64,000 nt of DNA, from the NCBI GenBank assembly GCA_015075105.1, contig JABTUZ010000001.1, positions 755,001 through 819,000 on the forward strand, in the 5' to 3' direction. Positions 19,450 to 28,280 of this stretch are shown one piece after another (position 1 is the first letter of the stretch; the number at the start of each line of letters is the position of its first letter). This DNA is from Leptospiraceae bacterium. GTDB taxonomy: Bacteria > Spirochaetota > Leptospiria > Leptospirales > Leptospiraceae. Both the position numbers and the translations under genes were made by a program. A model generated the notes under the pieces. That model saw nothing but the letters and a program-made list of their open reading frames with translations. It made no database searches and was not told the DNA's origin.

Positions 19450-20833
19450 ATTTACTTCTCCTTTTTTCATAGGGATTGGAGGCTCTGGGATGTCTCCATT
19501 AGCTCATATACTTCTTGATTTTGGGTATCAGGTTTTTGGTAGCGACAAATCCTCAGACTCATCTGTTTTAGAAAAATTAAAAGAGCGTAAAGCTAAAATT
19601 TTCAGTACTATAGAAAATTTAAACTTATCAACAATTGACGCAATTATTTACTCTACTGCAATAGATAGATCAACGAATCCAATATATTTAAAGCTGAAAG
19701 AAAAAAATCTCCCAGAATTTCATCGTTCTGAAATTTTGCACAATATATTCAAGACTAAAAAATCTATTGCAGTTGCAGGCTCGCACGGTAAAACTTCAAC
19801 AACGGCTATGATCGCTCAAATTCTATTAGAAAATGGATTGGATCCAACTGTAATGATTGGAGGAGAGGTTTCTTTTTTGGGTGGAAGAGGTGGGAGATGG
19901 GGCGAGGGAGAATGGGGAGTTTATGAATCAGATGAATCCGATGGGACTTTTTTAAACTCTTCTCCCGAAGTAAAAATTGTTACAAATATTGACAACGACC
20001 ATTTAGACTATTACAAAACTTTTGAAAACTTGAAATTGAATTTCGCAAGATTTATAGAAAACAATGAAAATTCTAAGTCGGTGGTTTGTTTGTCTGATTC
20101 AGGAGTTAGTGAAACTATGAAATTGATTCCTGATAAAGCGGGGATTTTAGGTTATTCCGATAAAAATGAGTCCGATAGCTCACAAGTGAATTTTTCTATT
20201 GAAAAAGATATTTTGCATTTTCAAAAAAATAACACTAAGTATCAAGTTGTTCTGCCTTTTAAGGGGGAGCACTATTTAAAAAATTCCTTAGCTGCGATAC
20301 TTGCATCAGAAATAGCGGGAGTATCTATTGAAGATTCCATAAATACTCTAAAAAAATATTTAGGCGTAAAAAGAAGATTGGAATTTATCGGCAATACACA
20401 CGGCATTCAAGTGTTCGATGATTACGGTCACCATCCAACAGAAATACTTTCAGTAATTCAATCTGTAAAGCAAATGAAAGGCAAAGATTCTCGTTGTGTG
20501 ATTCTATTTCAACCTCATAGGTTTACGAGAACAAAAGAATTGTATAAAGAATTTTCACTTGCACTAAGCGAAAGCGACTTTGTTTTTTTATTGCCTATCT
20601 ATTCTGCCGGAGAAGAGGAGATCGAAGGAGTTACCTCGGCATTGATTTTTGAAAATTCTTTAGATTTGAGAAAAATCTATCCACTGACAGGAGACTTGAC
20701 TTTGGATATAGAAATTTTAATAAAGTTTTTAAAGAAAGATGATATACTCGTGACTTTGGGTGCAGGGAATGTCAGGAAATGGGGAGAGTTATTTTTACAA
20801 AAAAAGCAAAAAGAAAAGTCCTCTTCAATTTAG
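19439..20833 (+). CDS. murC: UDP-N-acetylmuramate-L-alanine ligase MurC
   Basis: Adds L-alanine to UDP-MurNAc. The 464 residues have the N-terminal nucleotide-binding loop GIGGSGMSPLAHILLDFG and the ATP loop VAGSHGKTSTTAM near 116. YESDESDGTFL, NIDNDHLDYY and the C-terminal DDYGHHPTEI and QPHRFTRT blocks follow. It is the last gene of the cluster; murD, murB, ddl, ftsQ, ftsA and ftsZ are not downstream as in many bacteria. The end of its reading frame contains one arm of a hairpin that appears to terminate the convergent FecR-domain gene. Confidence 0.96.
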   Translation: MNLKFTSPFFIGIGGSGMSPLAHILLDFGYQVFGSDKSSDSSVLEKLKERKAKIFSTIENLNLSTIDAIIYSTAIDRSTNPIYLKLKEKNLPEFHRSEILHNIFKTKKSIAVAGSHGKTSTTAMIAQILLENGLDPTVMIGGEVSFLGGRGGRWGEGEWGVYESDESDGTFLNSSPEVKIVTNIDNDHLDYYKTFENLKLNFARFIENNENSKSVVCLSDSGVSETMKLIPDKAGILGYSDKNESDSSQVNFSIEKDILHFQKNNTKYQVVLPFKGEHYLKNSLAAILASEIAGVSIEDSINTLKKYLGVKRRLEFIGNTHGIQVFDDYGHHPTEILSVIQSVKQMKGKDSRCVILFQPHRFTRTKELYKEFSLALSESDFVFLLPIYSAGEEEIEGVTSALIFENSLDLRKIYPLTGDLTLDIEILIKFLKKDDILVTLGAGNVRKWGELFLQKKQKEKSSSI

Positions 20834-20852
20834 AAAAATGAAAAGAGGACTT
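20816..20852 (-). terminator. Probable terminator of the FecR-domain gene, inside the murC 3' end
   Basis: A perfect 10-bp inverted repeat (AAGTCCTCTT at 20816-20825 and AAGAGGACTT at 20843-20852) has a 17-base loop. On the minus strand it is followed by a long U-rich tract made by the A-rich bases just before 20816. It lies 20 bases past the stop of the minus-strand gene and overlaps the last codons of murC. The plus side lacks a T-run, so murC may share only the hairpin. Confidence 0.6.
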
Positions 20853-20871
20853 AGGACACTTATCTTAAATC

Positions 20872-21942
20872 TTAATTTGGAGCAAGTTTGTCTTTTAGAC
20901 TTCCTTTGTCTTTTTTGATTTCATCCATATCGGATTTACCTTTTGTTTTGAGAGCATCTTTCTCTATATTGGTGCTACCTTTCACAGATTCAAGTTCTGC
21001 CTTATCTTTGGCTTTTTGATCTTCTAATTCTTGCCTGTTTTTATCTTTTTGTCCCTCTAATTCAAGTCTATTCGATTCTTTTTGGTCTTCTAAGTGCTGT
21101 TTGATTCTTGCTTTGTTCTCTTCAAAATCTTTTAAAATATCTTGGATCCTTGCTCTTGCGTCTTCGGTAATTGATTGAACACTTTGAGAATCTTCTTTAA
21201 GAGAGTTTTTTTCTTCTTCGGTAAGCTCGGATTTTTTAATATTGTTGTCTTTATTTGTAGTAACTTTGTGTCCTTCTTCTACAACTACTTCTTCTCCGAT
21301 ATGTTTGTCGTCGTCAACTGCATTGACCGCAACTGTACCATCATTTACCAAAACATCTGATTTGTCTCCATTGTCTTGGACTAAAAATTCAGTTCCTCTA
21401 ACTCCAGCCACAGAGGTCGGTGTCTTTACATTGAACGAGCTATTTTTTGTAAGTTTAGAAACAACCTTAGCAAATAAAGCACCTTTATTTAGCTCTATAT
21501 TTGCTGCCATTTCTTTTCTTCCAGAGTCCACCCAAATCTTCTTTAGAGTGATAATTGAATTTTGCTTGATTCGGATGATTACTCCGTCCATTAACTGAAT
21601 ATCCGCTACAGAATCTTTCCCAGTGCGGATTTCATCGGTAGGCAGAAAAAATCCTTCTACTTTTATAGGTTTCAGCTTACCCATTATATCAAAAAGTTTC
21701 ACGTCTCCTTTGATGAAGGTAAACACCCCGCCTTGCAGGTCTGTAATTTGATTAGCGCCTTTACAATTTCCTATTCCAAGGATTGTCAAAGCTGAAATAA
21801 CTATTCCAATAAATGGCGTACCTACAAAAAGTCGTTTTTTGAAAAAGCAATTGTTCAAAAAGCCAATAAAAGTGCCATTTTCAGGCGTTGTAAAAAGCCC
21901 TGAAAGGGATTTTTGCAGTAGCGTCATAAATATTTTATTCAT
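20872..21942 (-). CDS. FecR-domain lipoprotein with coiled-coil tail
   Basis: A 356-residue protein. A strong ribosome site (GGAGG, 4 bases before ATG) fixes the start, which leaves an unusually long, charged N-terminus (about 36 residues) before a hydrophobic helix (38-56). A spirochaete-type lipobox ends at Cys60 (LGIGNC). Residues about 75-210 match the FecR domain pattern (EIRTGKDSVADIQLMDG, then TPTSVAGVRGTEFLV). From about 240 on the chain is a highly charged coiled coil with repeated DQK/LE units. In Leptospira, FecR-domain lipoproteins such as LipL45 are envelope proteins, and this is probably one of that kind rather than an iron-signal regulator; no sigma factor or receptor is adjacent. 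Confidence 0.8.
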   Translation of the reverse strand: MNKIFMTLLQKSLSGLFTTPENGTFIGFLNNCFFKKRLFVGTPFIGIVISALTILGIGNCKGANQITDLQGGVFTFIKGDVKLFDIMGKLKPIKVEGFFLPTDEIRTGKDSVADIQLMDGVIIRIKQNSIITLKKIWVDSGRKEMAANIELNKGALFAKVVSKLTKNSSFNVKTPTSVAGVRGTEFLVQDNGDKSDVLVNDGTVAVNAVDDDKHIGEEVVVEEGHKVTTNKDNNIKKSELTEEEKNSLKEDSQSVQSITEDARARIQDILKDFEENKARIKQHLEDQKESNRLELEGQKDKNRQELEDQKAKDKAELESVKGSTNIEKDALKTKGKSDMDEIKKDKGSLKDKLAPN

Positions 21943-22131
21943 TGTTCCTCCGAAAATACTAATTATTATCTAAATTCATAAAACGTCGAGAGAAAAATAA
22001 ATACAACACAACCATTTTTATAAAAAAAAAGAAAAAAATCTATATAAAAAGAGGGTTGAGTTGATTTTTTATAAGGGAAACCTACTTCATGCAATAAAAA
22101 TACGGCAGGAAATAGATTCTGGGTGCAGAAA

Positions 22132-22638
22132 TTAAGAAGTTTTTATATCTACTTTTTTAGAAGCTTTTTGTGCGTCTGCTTTTTTAGGAACTTTTATAGT
22201 TAAAATTCCATTTTGAAAATGAGCTTCTAATTTAGAAAGGTCAACAGTTTGTGGGAGTCCGATAACCCTCTTAAAACTTCCGTAAGCACTTTCTAATAAG
22301 TGGTATTCGTCTTTATCGGTTTTCTTCTCTTCTTTTTTTTCTCCCTGAATGGTTAGAGAATCGTCTGTGTGACTGACTTCCACATTTTTTGCATCTAATC
22401 CTGGGAGCTCTGCTTTTACTGTAATTTCTTTGTCATTTTCTACAATATCTACAGAGGGAACAAAACTTTTAAGATATTTTTCGGATTCTGCGATATTCTT
22501 TTTAAACCCGCTAAGTCCTCCAAGAAAATTTCCGTATAGATTGTCTAAATCTTTTTGGATATTTGCAAAAGCTGTGTCAAAGTCTCTCCTGAAAATATCT
22601 CCTCTTTCTCTTGCCCATGATGGAATTATATCTTTCAT
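22132..22638 (-). CDS. Small heat-shock protein, Hsp20 family
   Basis: A 168-residue ATP-independent chaperone. An N-terminal aromatic-rich region precedes the alpha-crystallin domain (about 60-155), which shows VDIVENDKEITVKAELPGLDAKNVEVS and ends with the NGILTIKVPK motif typical of the family. ATG start with an AAGGAG site nearby. It appears monocistronic, with clear gaps on both sides (189 and 69 bp). No CIRCE-like inverted repeat is visible upstream, so heat control by HrcA is not indicated. Confidence 0.93.
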   Translation of the reverse strand: MKDIIPSWARERGDIFRRDFDTAFANIQKDLDNLYGNFLGGLSGFKKNIAESEKYLKSFVPSVDIVENDKEITVKAELPGLDAKNVEVSHTDDSLTIQGEKKEEKKTDKDEYHLLESAYGSFKRVIGLPQTVDLSKLEAHFQNGILTIKVPKKADAQKASKKVDIKTS

Positions 22639-22707
22639 AAAAAAATCTCCTTAATATGATATTGACCAAACCTTGAAAGTCTATAGTAAAAATATCAAGA
22701 TTTTTTT

Positions 22708-25350
22708 TTATTCTGATTTTTGTTTTTTTCGTAATTTCAGGCAATTTATTTCATGGTCTTTTAATTGAATGAGATTTTTTCTTAGTGAGGGTCGCATATT
22801 TTTCCGTATCAAATAATCACTAATATCGTTTTGACTTTTTTCATCACAATTCGAGGGGACTAAAGATTTCACATAGTTCCCGATAAATGAATCGTCTCTG
22901 TAAACTTCGATTGTATTTAACCCTGAATAGATTTCCCTTGTAAATTCAGATTGCAAATTTTTTTGATTTATTGGAAATAAAGAATTTGCAATCACTCGAA
23001 GAGTGGTGTTTGAGTATTCAGACTTAGGGGCTAAGATTTTTTGAAGAAATTTTTGTTTGGATTCTTTAGAATTGTAAGAGGCTTGACACGCAATCGCAAA
23101 ATCCTTCCCTCTTTGTGTTTTGTCTTTTTCGGATTCTGCTTTTACCAATTCCTTTACAATAGGTAAGTTACCGGTTGAAAGTTTTTGTAGAATTGTCCAT
23201 CTAATATCTTGGTCAATTTTTAATCCTTCAATAGTTTTTTTCTCTTCCAAAATTTGCAGCAGGTCATTGTATTTAGAATTTTCATCCGACAGGTTTATAT
23301 ATCCATAAAACCAAAGTTTTTGAATATCGGAACCTTTTTCTGATAGAAGTAAATTTTTCTTGTAAAAGTTTTGTAATTCAGTAAGTTCTTTAGTTTCTTT
23401 TCTATAGTCTTCCCAAAATAAAGAAGTATAATAAGAAACTCCGGAATCAGAATGGATTGTAGGAAGTACAAATCGTAAAATTTTTTCATTATTTTCTTTG
23501 GCTATATTTTTTAATACAAAGTCTTTGTAGGTGTTGATAGAAACTTTTCCATCTAATACCATATCCCAGTAACTCGCCCAAATTACTGTTTTTGCAAGCA
23601 GGTCTTTTTCTGTTAGGTTTTCTAATACTTTTTCTAAATTATTTAAAGAAACCGGATCCATAATAAATTTTACGTAATCCATGTCCTTTGAATTCAGGGA
23701 AACAAAGATGGGACAGTCCATGCCTTTTAACTGTGGGATTTCTGTAGATTTATCTTTGTAAACAACGTCTATTTCGTTACTGACCTTTAACCCGGCGCTA
23801 AATTCGCTTATCAATTGCAGTTTTGTTTTGTGTGTTCTAAAAATAGTAGAGTTCGTTGAATTTGTTTGAAGAATATGAAAATTGGTAATTTTTTTATTAC
23901 TGCATTGAAAGTCGGCTTGAATTTCATTTAATCCTTCTTTTTCCAACCATTCCTTTGACCAGTATTTTAATTCTTTGCCGAATCTTTTTTCGATTGGTTG
24001 TAAAAAATCCACTAAGTTTGCATTTTTAAAACTATTTTGTTTTAGGTAATCTCTTACTCCATCTCGGAAATTGTTTTCACCCACATAGAAAGCTAATTGT
24101 TTTAAGACAGACGCTCCTTTGCCGTAGGTAATTCCATCAAAATTGGCAGTAGCTTGATTCGTGTCTGGTACAACGGATTCAATCGGATGGGTTGTACTCA
24201 GTTGATCTTCTTTGTATGCCCAAATTTTCATTTTTTGAAAAAATGTAATCCAAGATTCTTTGAATTCGGTTGCTTGAAACTGGGCAAGACTCGCCATATA
24301 GGTAGCAAAACTTTCATTGAGCCAAAGCCCGTTCCACCACTCCATAGTCACCAAGTTTCCAAACCAAAAATGAGCCATTTCGTGCAACACTACATTCGCT
24401 ATAGACTCTCTTTGATTTCGAGTGGGAACTCCTCTGGACAGATATCTTTCTGAAAATGTAACTGCACCTACATTTTCCATGGCTCCGGAGTTGAATTCTG
24501 GTACAATAATTTGATCGTATTTCCCAAATGGGTAGGGGATTGCAAAATATTCTTCAAAAAATTGCAAGCCTTGTTTTGTTATTAAAAACCATTCTTCCGA
24601 ATTTACGAATTTTGCCATTGATTTTCTTGAGTACAGTCGAAGTGGAATGGACTTATATTGAGACTTCCATTCAGAGTAAGGGCCCGCAATTATAGAAAAA
24701 AGATAAGTCGAAAAAATTTTAGAAACCGGAAAGTTGAATTTGTTTACTCCACTATCTACTGTTAGCTTAGGAAGGGTAGAGCTGATTGCACTAAAATCTT
24801 TTGGTGTAATTAAATTTAGCTGGAAGTCGGCTTTGAGGTCGGGTTGATCAAAACATGGAAATACTTTATTTGCGTGGAAGGCTTCAAACTGAGTGTAAAA
24901 ATATATAGAACCATCTTCCGGGTCTATAAACTTATGTAAACCTGTTCCGTTTCGAGAATACGATTTTGTATATTCTATGTTGACTGTATTTTCTCCAATC
25001 TTTAAAAAATTAGCAGGAAGGGGGATTGAATTTTCATAGTATTCTTGAGATGGAATTACTTTTTCTGAATTGATCGAAAAATCGGATACATTTCCATTTT
25101 CAAAATCTAAATGAATATTTTCTATCGACTTTAACTGAAACAGAATTTTCGTTTTTACTTTTAAATTTTCCTTATCGGTTAAATCAATATTTAAAATATA
25201 ATGCAGACCGCTTATAATTTCTTTTCTTTTTTTTGCAGTTTCGTGGCTCAGGTTGGCTTTGGACCTATTTGTTTCAGAGCCTTTGCAATTTGTGGATAGC
25301 AGTGTAAAGCAGGTTAAGGCAACTATTAACCCAAATTTGAAATAATTCAT
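22708..25350 (-). CDS. M1-family aminopeptidase N, lipoprotein
   Basis: A zinc aminopeptidase of 880 residues, the usual PepN length. It has a signal peptide with a lipobox ending at Cys22 (LSTNC), which would place it on an envelope membrane rather than in the cytosol as for E. coli PepN. The exopeptidase motif GAMENVGAVTF (near 283) and the zinc site HEMAHFWFGN with the downstream Glu in WLNESFATYM (near 318-345) are intact. The catalytic Tyr is expected near 402 (ITYGKGASVL). The C-terminal half is the helical ERAP1-like domain. Likely role: trimming peptides at the cell surface or in the periplasm. Confidence 0.92.
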   Translation of the reverse strand: MNYFKFGLIVALTCFTLLSTNCKGSETNRSKANLSHETAKKRKEIISGLHYILNIDLTDKENLKVKTKILFQLKSIENIHLDFENGNVSDFSINSEKVIPSQEYYENSIPLPANFLKIGENTVNIEYTKSYSRNGTGLHKFIDPEDGSIYFYTQFEAFHANKVFPCFDQPDLKADFQLNLITPKDFSAISSTLPKLTVDSGVNKFNFPVSKIFSTYLFSIIAGPYSEWKSQYKSIPLRLYSRKSMAKFVNSEEWFLITKQGLQFFEEYFAIPYPFGKYDQIIVPEFNSGAMENVGAVTFSERYLSRGVPTRNQRESIANVVLHEMAHFWFGNLVTMEWWNGLWLNESFATYMASLAQFQATEFKESWITFFQKMKIWAYKEDQLSTTHPIESVVPDTNQATANFDGITYGKGASVLKQLAFYVGENNFRDGVRDYLKQNSFKNANLVDFLQPIEKRFGKELKYWSKEWLEKEGLNEIQADFQCSNKKITNFHILQTNSTNSTIFRTHKTKLQLISEFSAGLKVSNEIDVVYKDKSTEIPQLKGMDCPIFVSLNSKDMDYVKFIMDPVSLNNLEKVLENLTEKDLLAKTVIWASYWDMVLDGKVSINTYKDFVLKNIAKENNEKILRFVLPTIHSDSGVSYYTSLFWEDYRKETKELTELQNFYKKNLLLSEKGSDIQKLWFYGYINLSDENSKYNDLLQILEEKKTIEGLKIDQDIRWTILQKLSTGNLPIVKELVKAESEKDKTQRGKDFAIACQASYNSKESKQKFLQKILAPKSEYSNTTLRVIANSLFPINQKNLQSEFTREIYSGLNTIEVYRDDSFIGNYVKSLVPSNCDEKSQNDISDYLIRKNMRPSLRKNLIQLKDHEINCLKLRKKQKSE

Positions 25351-25558
25351 AAAAATTCCCTATAGAGTCGATATGTGAAAATCTATTTTTTTAAGAATAC
25401 TGATTTTGTAACAAGTCTTTTTATTTGTAAAGAATAATTTTTCATTTCAAAATTCTGTAAATTTAAGTCAAATAGATTGGTATGGATGAAATAGCGAATT
25501 GAATGTGTCGATAATTAATATAGTTTAAAATCTCTCTCTAAAAAATACTGAAATTGTA

Positions 25559-27856
25559 ATGCAAATTTTTCATAAAATACTCATCTATAAGAAATATCTA
25601 AAAGGAGATTTTTATGGAGGAGTGTCTGCAGCTATACTTTCTATTCCGAGTGCCTTAGCTTATGGAGTTTTGGCTTTTGCACCACTGGGAGAAAAATATA
25701 TTGCCTTAGGTGCTGTTGCCGGTTTATTGTGTGTAGTTTTTAATGGAACTGTTTCTTCTCTTTTTGGAGGAACTCCTACCATGATTTCAGGACCTAAAGG
25801 CTCAATTACACTTATACTTAGCTCTATTTTGACAAGGTTGCTAATTGGGATGAAAGCCGATCTGAACGATCCAGTTGCAATTTCTTTAATTATCACTATA
25901 CTCTTTTTTTCGATTTTTCTATCTGGATTGTTTCAAGTAATTTTTGGAATGATGAAAATAGGAAACTTTATTAAATTCATTCCTTACCCTACAATAGCCG
26001 GATTTATCAACGGAACAGCCATACTGATTATTACAAACCAATTGAGTATATTTTTTGGGGTGAAAGGGCATGACTTTTTCTCGACTGTTTTTCAAGACCC
26101 AAGTCAAATACAGATTTTGACTTTTATTGTAGGGCTTGTTACTGTGTATTTTATTTTATTTCCAAATAGGATAACTAAAAATTTACCGAGTCCTGTAGTT
26201 GGGCTTTTTATGGGGGCACTCACTTATTATATTTTTATATTTCTTGGGTTTGAAAAAGAATTGGGTCCTGTAATGGGGGCTGTCGGAATCGAATTTCCTA
26301 CACCTAAATACATCCCCGAATTTATTAGTTTATTTACCAGCGTTGAAGTATTGAAAACTATTCTAAGTATTTTTCCAGCGATTGTAGTTTTAACACTATT
26401 AACATCTATTGACACTTTGGTAAATAGTTTAGCAGTAGAAAGTTTCACCCATCAAAAGTCGGATTGCAATAAAGAATTAATAGGGCAAGGACTTGGGAAT
26501 TTGATTTCGGCTTGTTTTGGAGGGCTTTCCGGGGCAGGGACAGCATCTCGTGCGCTTGCGAATTATAAATCGGGAGGGCGTACTGAGTTGAGTGGTGGGA
26601 TCAGTGGAATTTTTGTATTGATTTCTGTACTCTTTTTTGCTACTGAAATGAAGTATATTCCCAAGGTTGTTCTCGCCGGTATTTTGATTGCTATTGGTAT
26701 TCAGATGTTTGATCGGTGGAGTCTTAGGATTTTAAAAAAAATAATACAAAGGAAGGTGCACAATTGGACAGAGACGGCAACTAACGTCCTTGTGATCTTT
26801 GTTGTTTCAGCTACTTCGGTTATTGTGGACATGGTGTTTTCTGTTTTTTTAGGTCTTGGGTTGACAATTCTTTTACTTGCAATGAAAACATCTCAATCGG
26901 GAATTCGGAAAAAATACTATGGTGGTAAAATATTTTCTAAAAAGCAAAGAGATTCTCGCTTTATGGAAATTCTCTATGATGAAGGGAGAAAAATAGTTGT
27001 CTTTGAATTGGAAGGGTATTTGTATTTCGGTTCTTCGGAAAGGCTCGCCGATGAAATCGACAAGTTGGACGATCAAATACGTTTTGTGATTATAGATTTA
27101 AAAAGGGTAGTTGAGATAGATATTACCGGAGCCAAGGTTTTAGAAAAAATATTTAAAAGTCTCCAGAAAATAGACGTGCATCTTTTTGTTACCAACTTAG
27201 ATACTCATGGAAAAATTTGGTATTTTTTGCAGGATACGGGAATTTTAAATTCAATCGGTCAAAAACATTTTTTCCCAGATACGGATATTGCATTGGAATA
27301 CGCAGAAGATTATTTGATTAACTACAATTTTGTCAGAAGAATGAGTCCGGATTCGACAATGAAAGAGGAAGATAGGGCTTCTAATTTAATTGATCTTTTT
27401 GATATGAACTATAAGGAAATTCCGTTAGAGAAAACAGATATATTTCAGGGTTTCACAAAAGAAGACCTTTCTATTCTAAGGCCTTACTTAGAAGAGAGGG
27501 TATTTAATATTGGAGAAACAATTTTTAGACAAGGTGATCCGGGAGATGAAATGTTTATCATCACAGAAGGGACAGCAACTGTTTCTATAAATCTATCCGA
27601 AAATAAATATAAAAGACTTATCGTATTTAGTCCAGGTACAGTATTCGGAGAAATGGCTTTGATAGACAAAAAGCCGAGATCTGCCAATTTAGAAGCAAAT
27701 GACCACTTAGTGTGTTATTCGTTGTCGTACAATTCTTTTTTGGAATTAAGAAAGATGCACCCGGAAATCATCATCAAGCTATTGGAAAATATCAGTAAAG
27801 AAATCACATCAAGGCTTAGGATGAGTCACAGTATTATTTCAGAATTAGAAAATTGA
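25559..27856 (+). CDS. SulP anion transporter with STAS and cyclic-nucleotide-binding domains
   Basis: A 765-residue three-part protein. Residues about 1-440 form the SulP membrane domain (about 12-14 helices) with SIPSALAYGVLAFAPLG and GGTPTMISGPKG near the start and GLSGAGTASRA near 325. A STAS domain follows (about 465-575) with VIIDLKRVVEIDITGAKVL. The C-terminal CAP-ED domain (about 640-765) has the phosphate-binding cassette FGEMALIDKKPRSA, including the Arg that contacts cyclic nucleotide phosphate. Likely a sulfate, bicarbonate or related anion transporter whose activity responds to cAMP or cGMP. It converges on the adenylate cyclase operon 78 bp away. ATG at 25559; no strong ribosome site seen. 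Confidence 0.88.
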   Translation: MQIFHKILIYKKYLKGDFYGGVSAAILSIPSALAYGVLAFAPLGEKYIALGAVAGLLCVVFNGTVSSLFGGTPTMISGPKGSITLILSSILTRLLIGMKADLNDPVAISLIITILFFSIFLSGLFQVIFGMMKIGNFIKFIPYPTIAGFINGTAILIITNQLSIFFGVKGHDFFSTVFQDPSQIQILTFIVGLVTVYFILFPNRITKNLPSPVVGLFMGALTYYIFIFLGFEKELGPVMGAVGIEFPTPKYIPEFISLFTSVEVLKTILSIFPAIVVLTLLTSIDTLVNSLAVESFTHQKSDCNKELIGQGLGNLISACFGGLSGAGTASRALANYKSGGRTELSGGISGIFVLISVLFFATEMKYIPKVVLAGILIAIGIQMFDRWSLRILKKIIQRKVHNWTETATNVLVIFVVSATSVIVDMVFSVFLGLGLTILLLAMKTSQSGIRKKYYGGKIFSKKQRDSRFMEILYDEGRKIVVFELEGYLYFGSSERLADEIDKLDDQIRFVIIDLKRVVEIDITGAKVLEKIFKSLQKIDVHLFVTNLDTHGKIWYFLQDTGILNSIGQKHFFPDTDIALEYAEDYLINYNFVRRMSPDSTMKEEDRASNLIDLFDMNYKEIPLEKTDIFQGFTKEDLSILRPYLEERVFNIGETIFRQGDPGDEMFIITEGTATVSINLSENKYKRLIVFSPGTVFGEMALIDKKPRSANLEANDHLVCYSLSYNSFLELRKMHPEIIIKLLENISKEITSRLRMSHSIISELEN

Positions 27857-27857
27857 A

Positions 27858-27895
27858 ACTCTTGCTGAAGATAGACTATGTAGAAAGAGTATTTT
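27858..27895 (+). terminator. Possible weak terminator after the SulP gene
   Basis: ACTCTT (27858-27863) pairs with AAGAGT (27885-27890) across a 21-base loop and is followed by ATTTTT. It starts 2 bases after the SulP stop codon. The stem is short, so support is modest. Confidence 0.35.
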
Positions 27896-27933
27896 TGCAA
27901 TCGGAAGAATTTCTTATATTACCCTTTTGATAC

Positions 27934-28275
27934 TTATTTTATCTTTTGTAAACGAGAGGAGTTTAATTTGGCTACCTCAGAGTTTGGGTTTATCTCAATT
28001 ATTTTTTCCCATAGAGTTTCTGCCTCTCTATATTTTTTCGTTTTAAAATATACGTACCCAAGGTTGTTCATCGCTTGAAAATTTTTTGGATCTAAATCGA
28101 GGCATTTCTTAAAATTAAGAATTGCATCTTCAAATCGTTCAATACGCAAAAAGCAGTTTGCAATTTTTAAGAGCACTTGAGAAGTGTCGCCTTCTAAGAT
28201 TTGTATCTCTTGAAACAGAGTTAGAGAATTGCTGTAATCTTTTGAAGAATACAAATAGATTGCTTTTTTATACAT
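27934..28275 (-). CDS. Small TPR protein, last gene of the receptor/cyclase operon
   Basis: A 113-residue protein with no signal peptide, made of about three tetratricopeptide-like helical repeats. The clearest are CFLRIERFEDAILNFKKCLDLDPKNF and NLGYVYFKTKKYREAETLWEKIIEINPNS-type units spaced 34 residues apart. TPR repeats mediate protein contacts. It begins 5 bp after the adenylate cyclase stop, so it is very probably co-transcribed and could be a cytosolic partner of the cyclase. That partnership is inferred from position only. Confidence 0.8.
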   Translation of the reverse strand: MYKKAIYLYSSKDYSNSLTLFQEIQILEGDTSQVLLKIANCFLRIERFEDAILNFKKCLDLDPKNFQAMNNLGYVYFKTKKYREAETLWEKIIEINPNSEVAKLNSSRLQKIK

Positions 28276-28280
28276 TTCTT

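Noticed and set aside
21242-21598. 118-codon plus-strand frame inside the FecR-domain gene
   Set aside because: Antisense to a well-supported gene with a ribosome site and lipobox; no motifs of its own.
20872-21942. FecR-domain protein as an anti-sigma factor of an iron-signal system
   Set aside because: No ECF sigma factor or receptor is adjacent, and the lipobox and coiled-coil tail fit an envelope lipoprotein instead.
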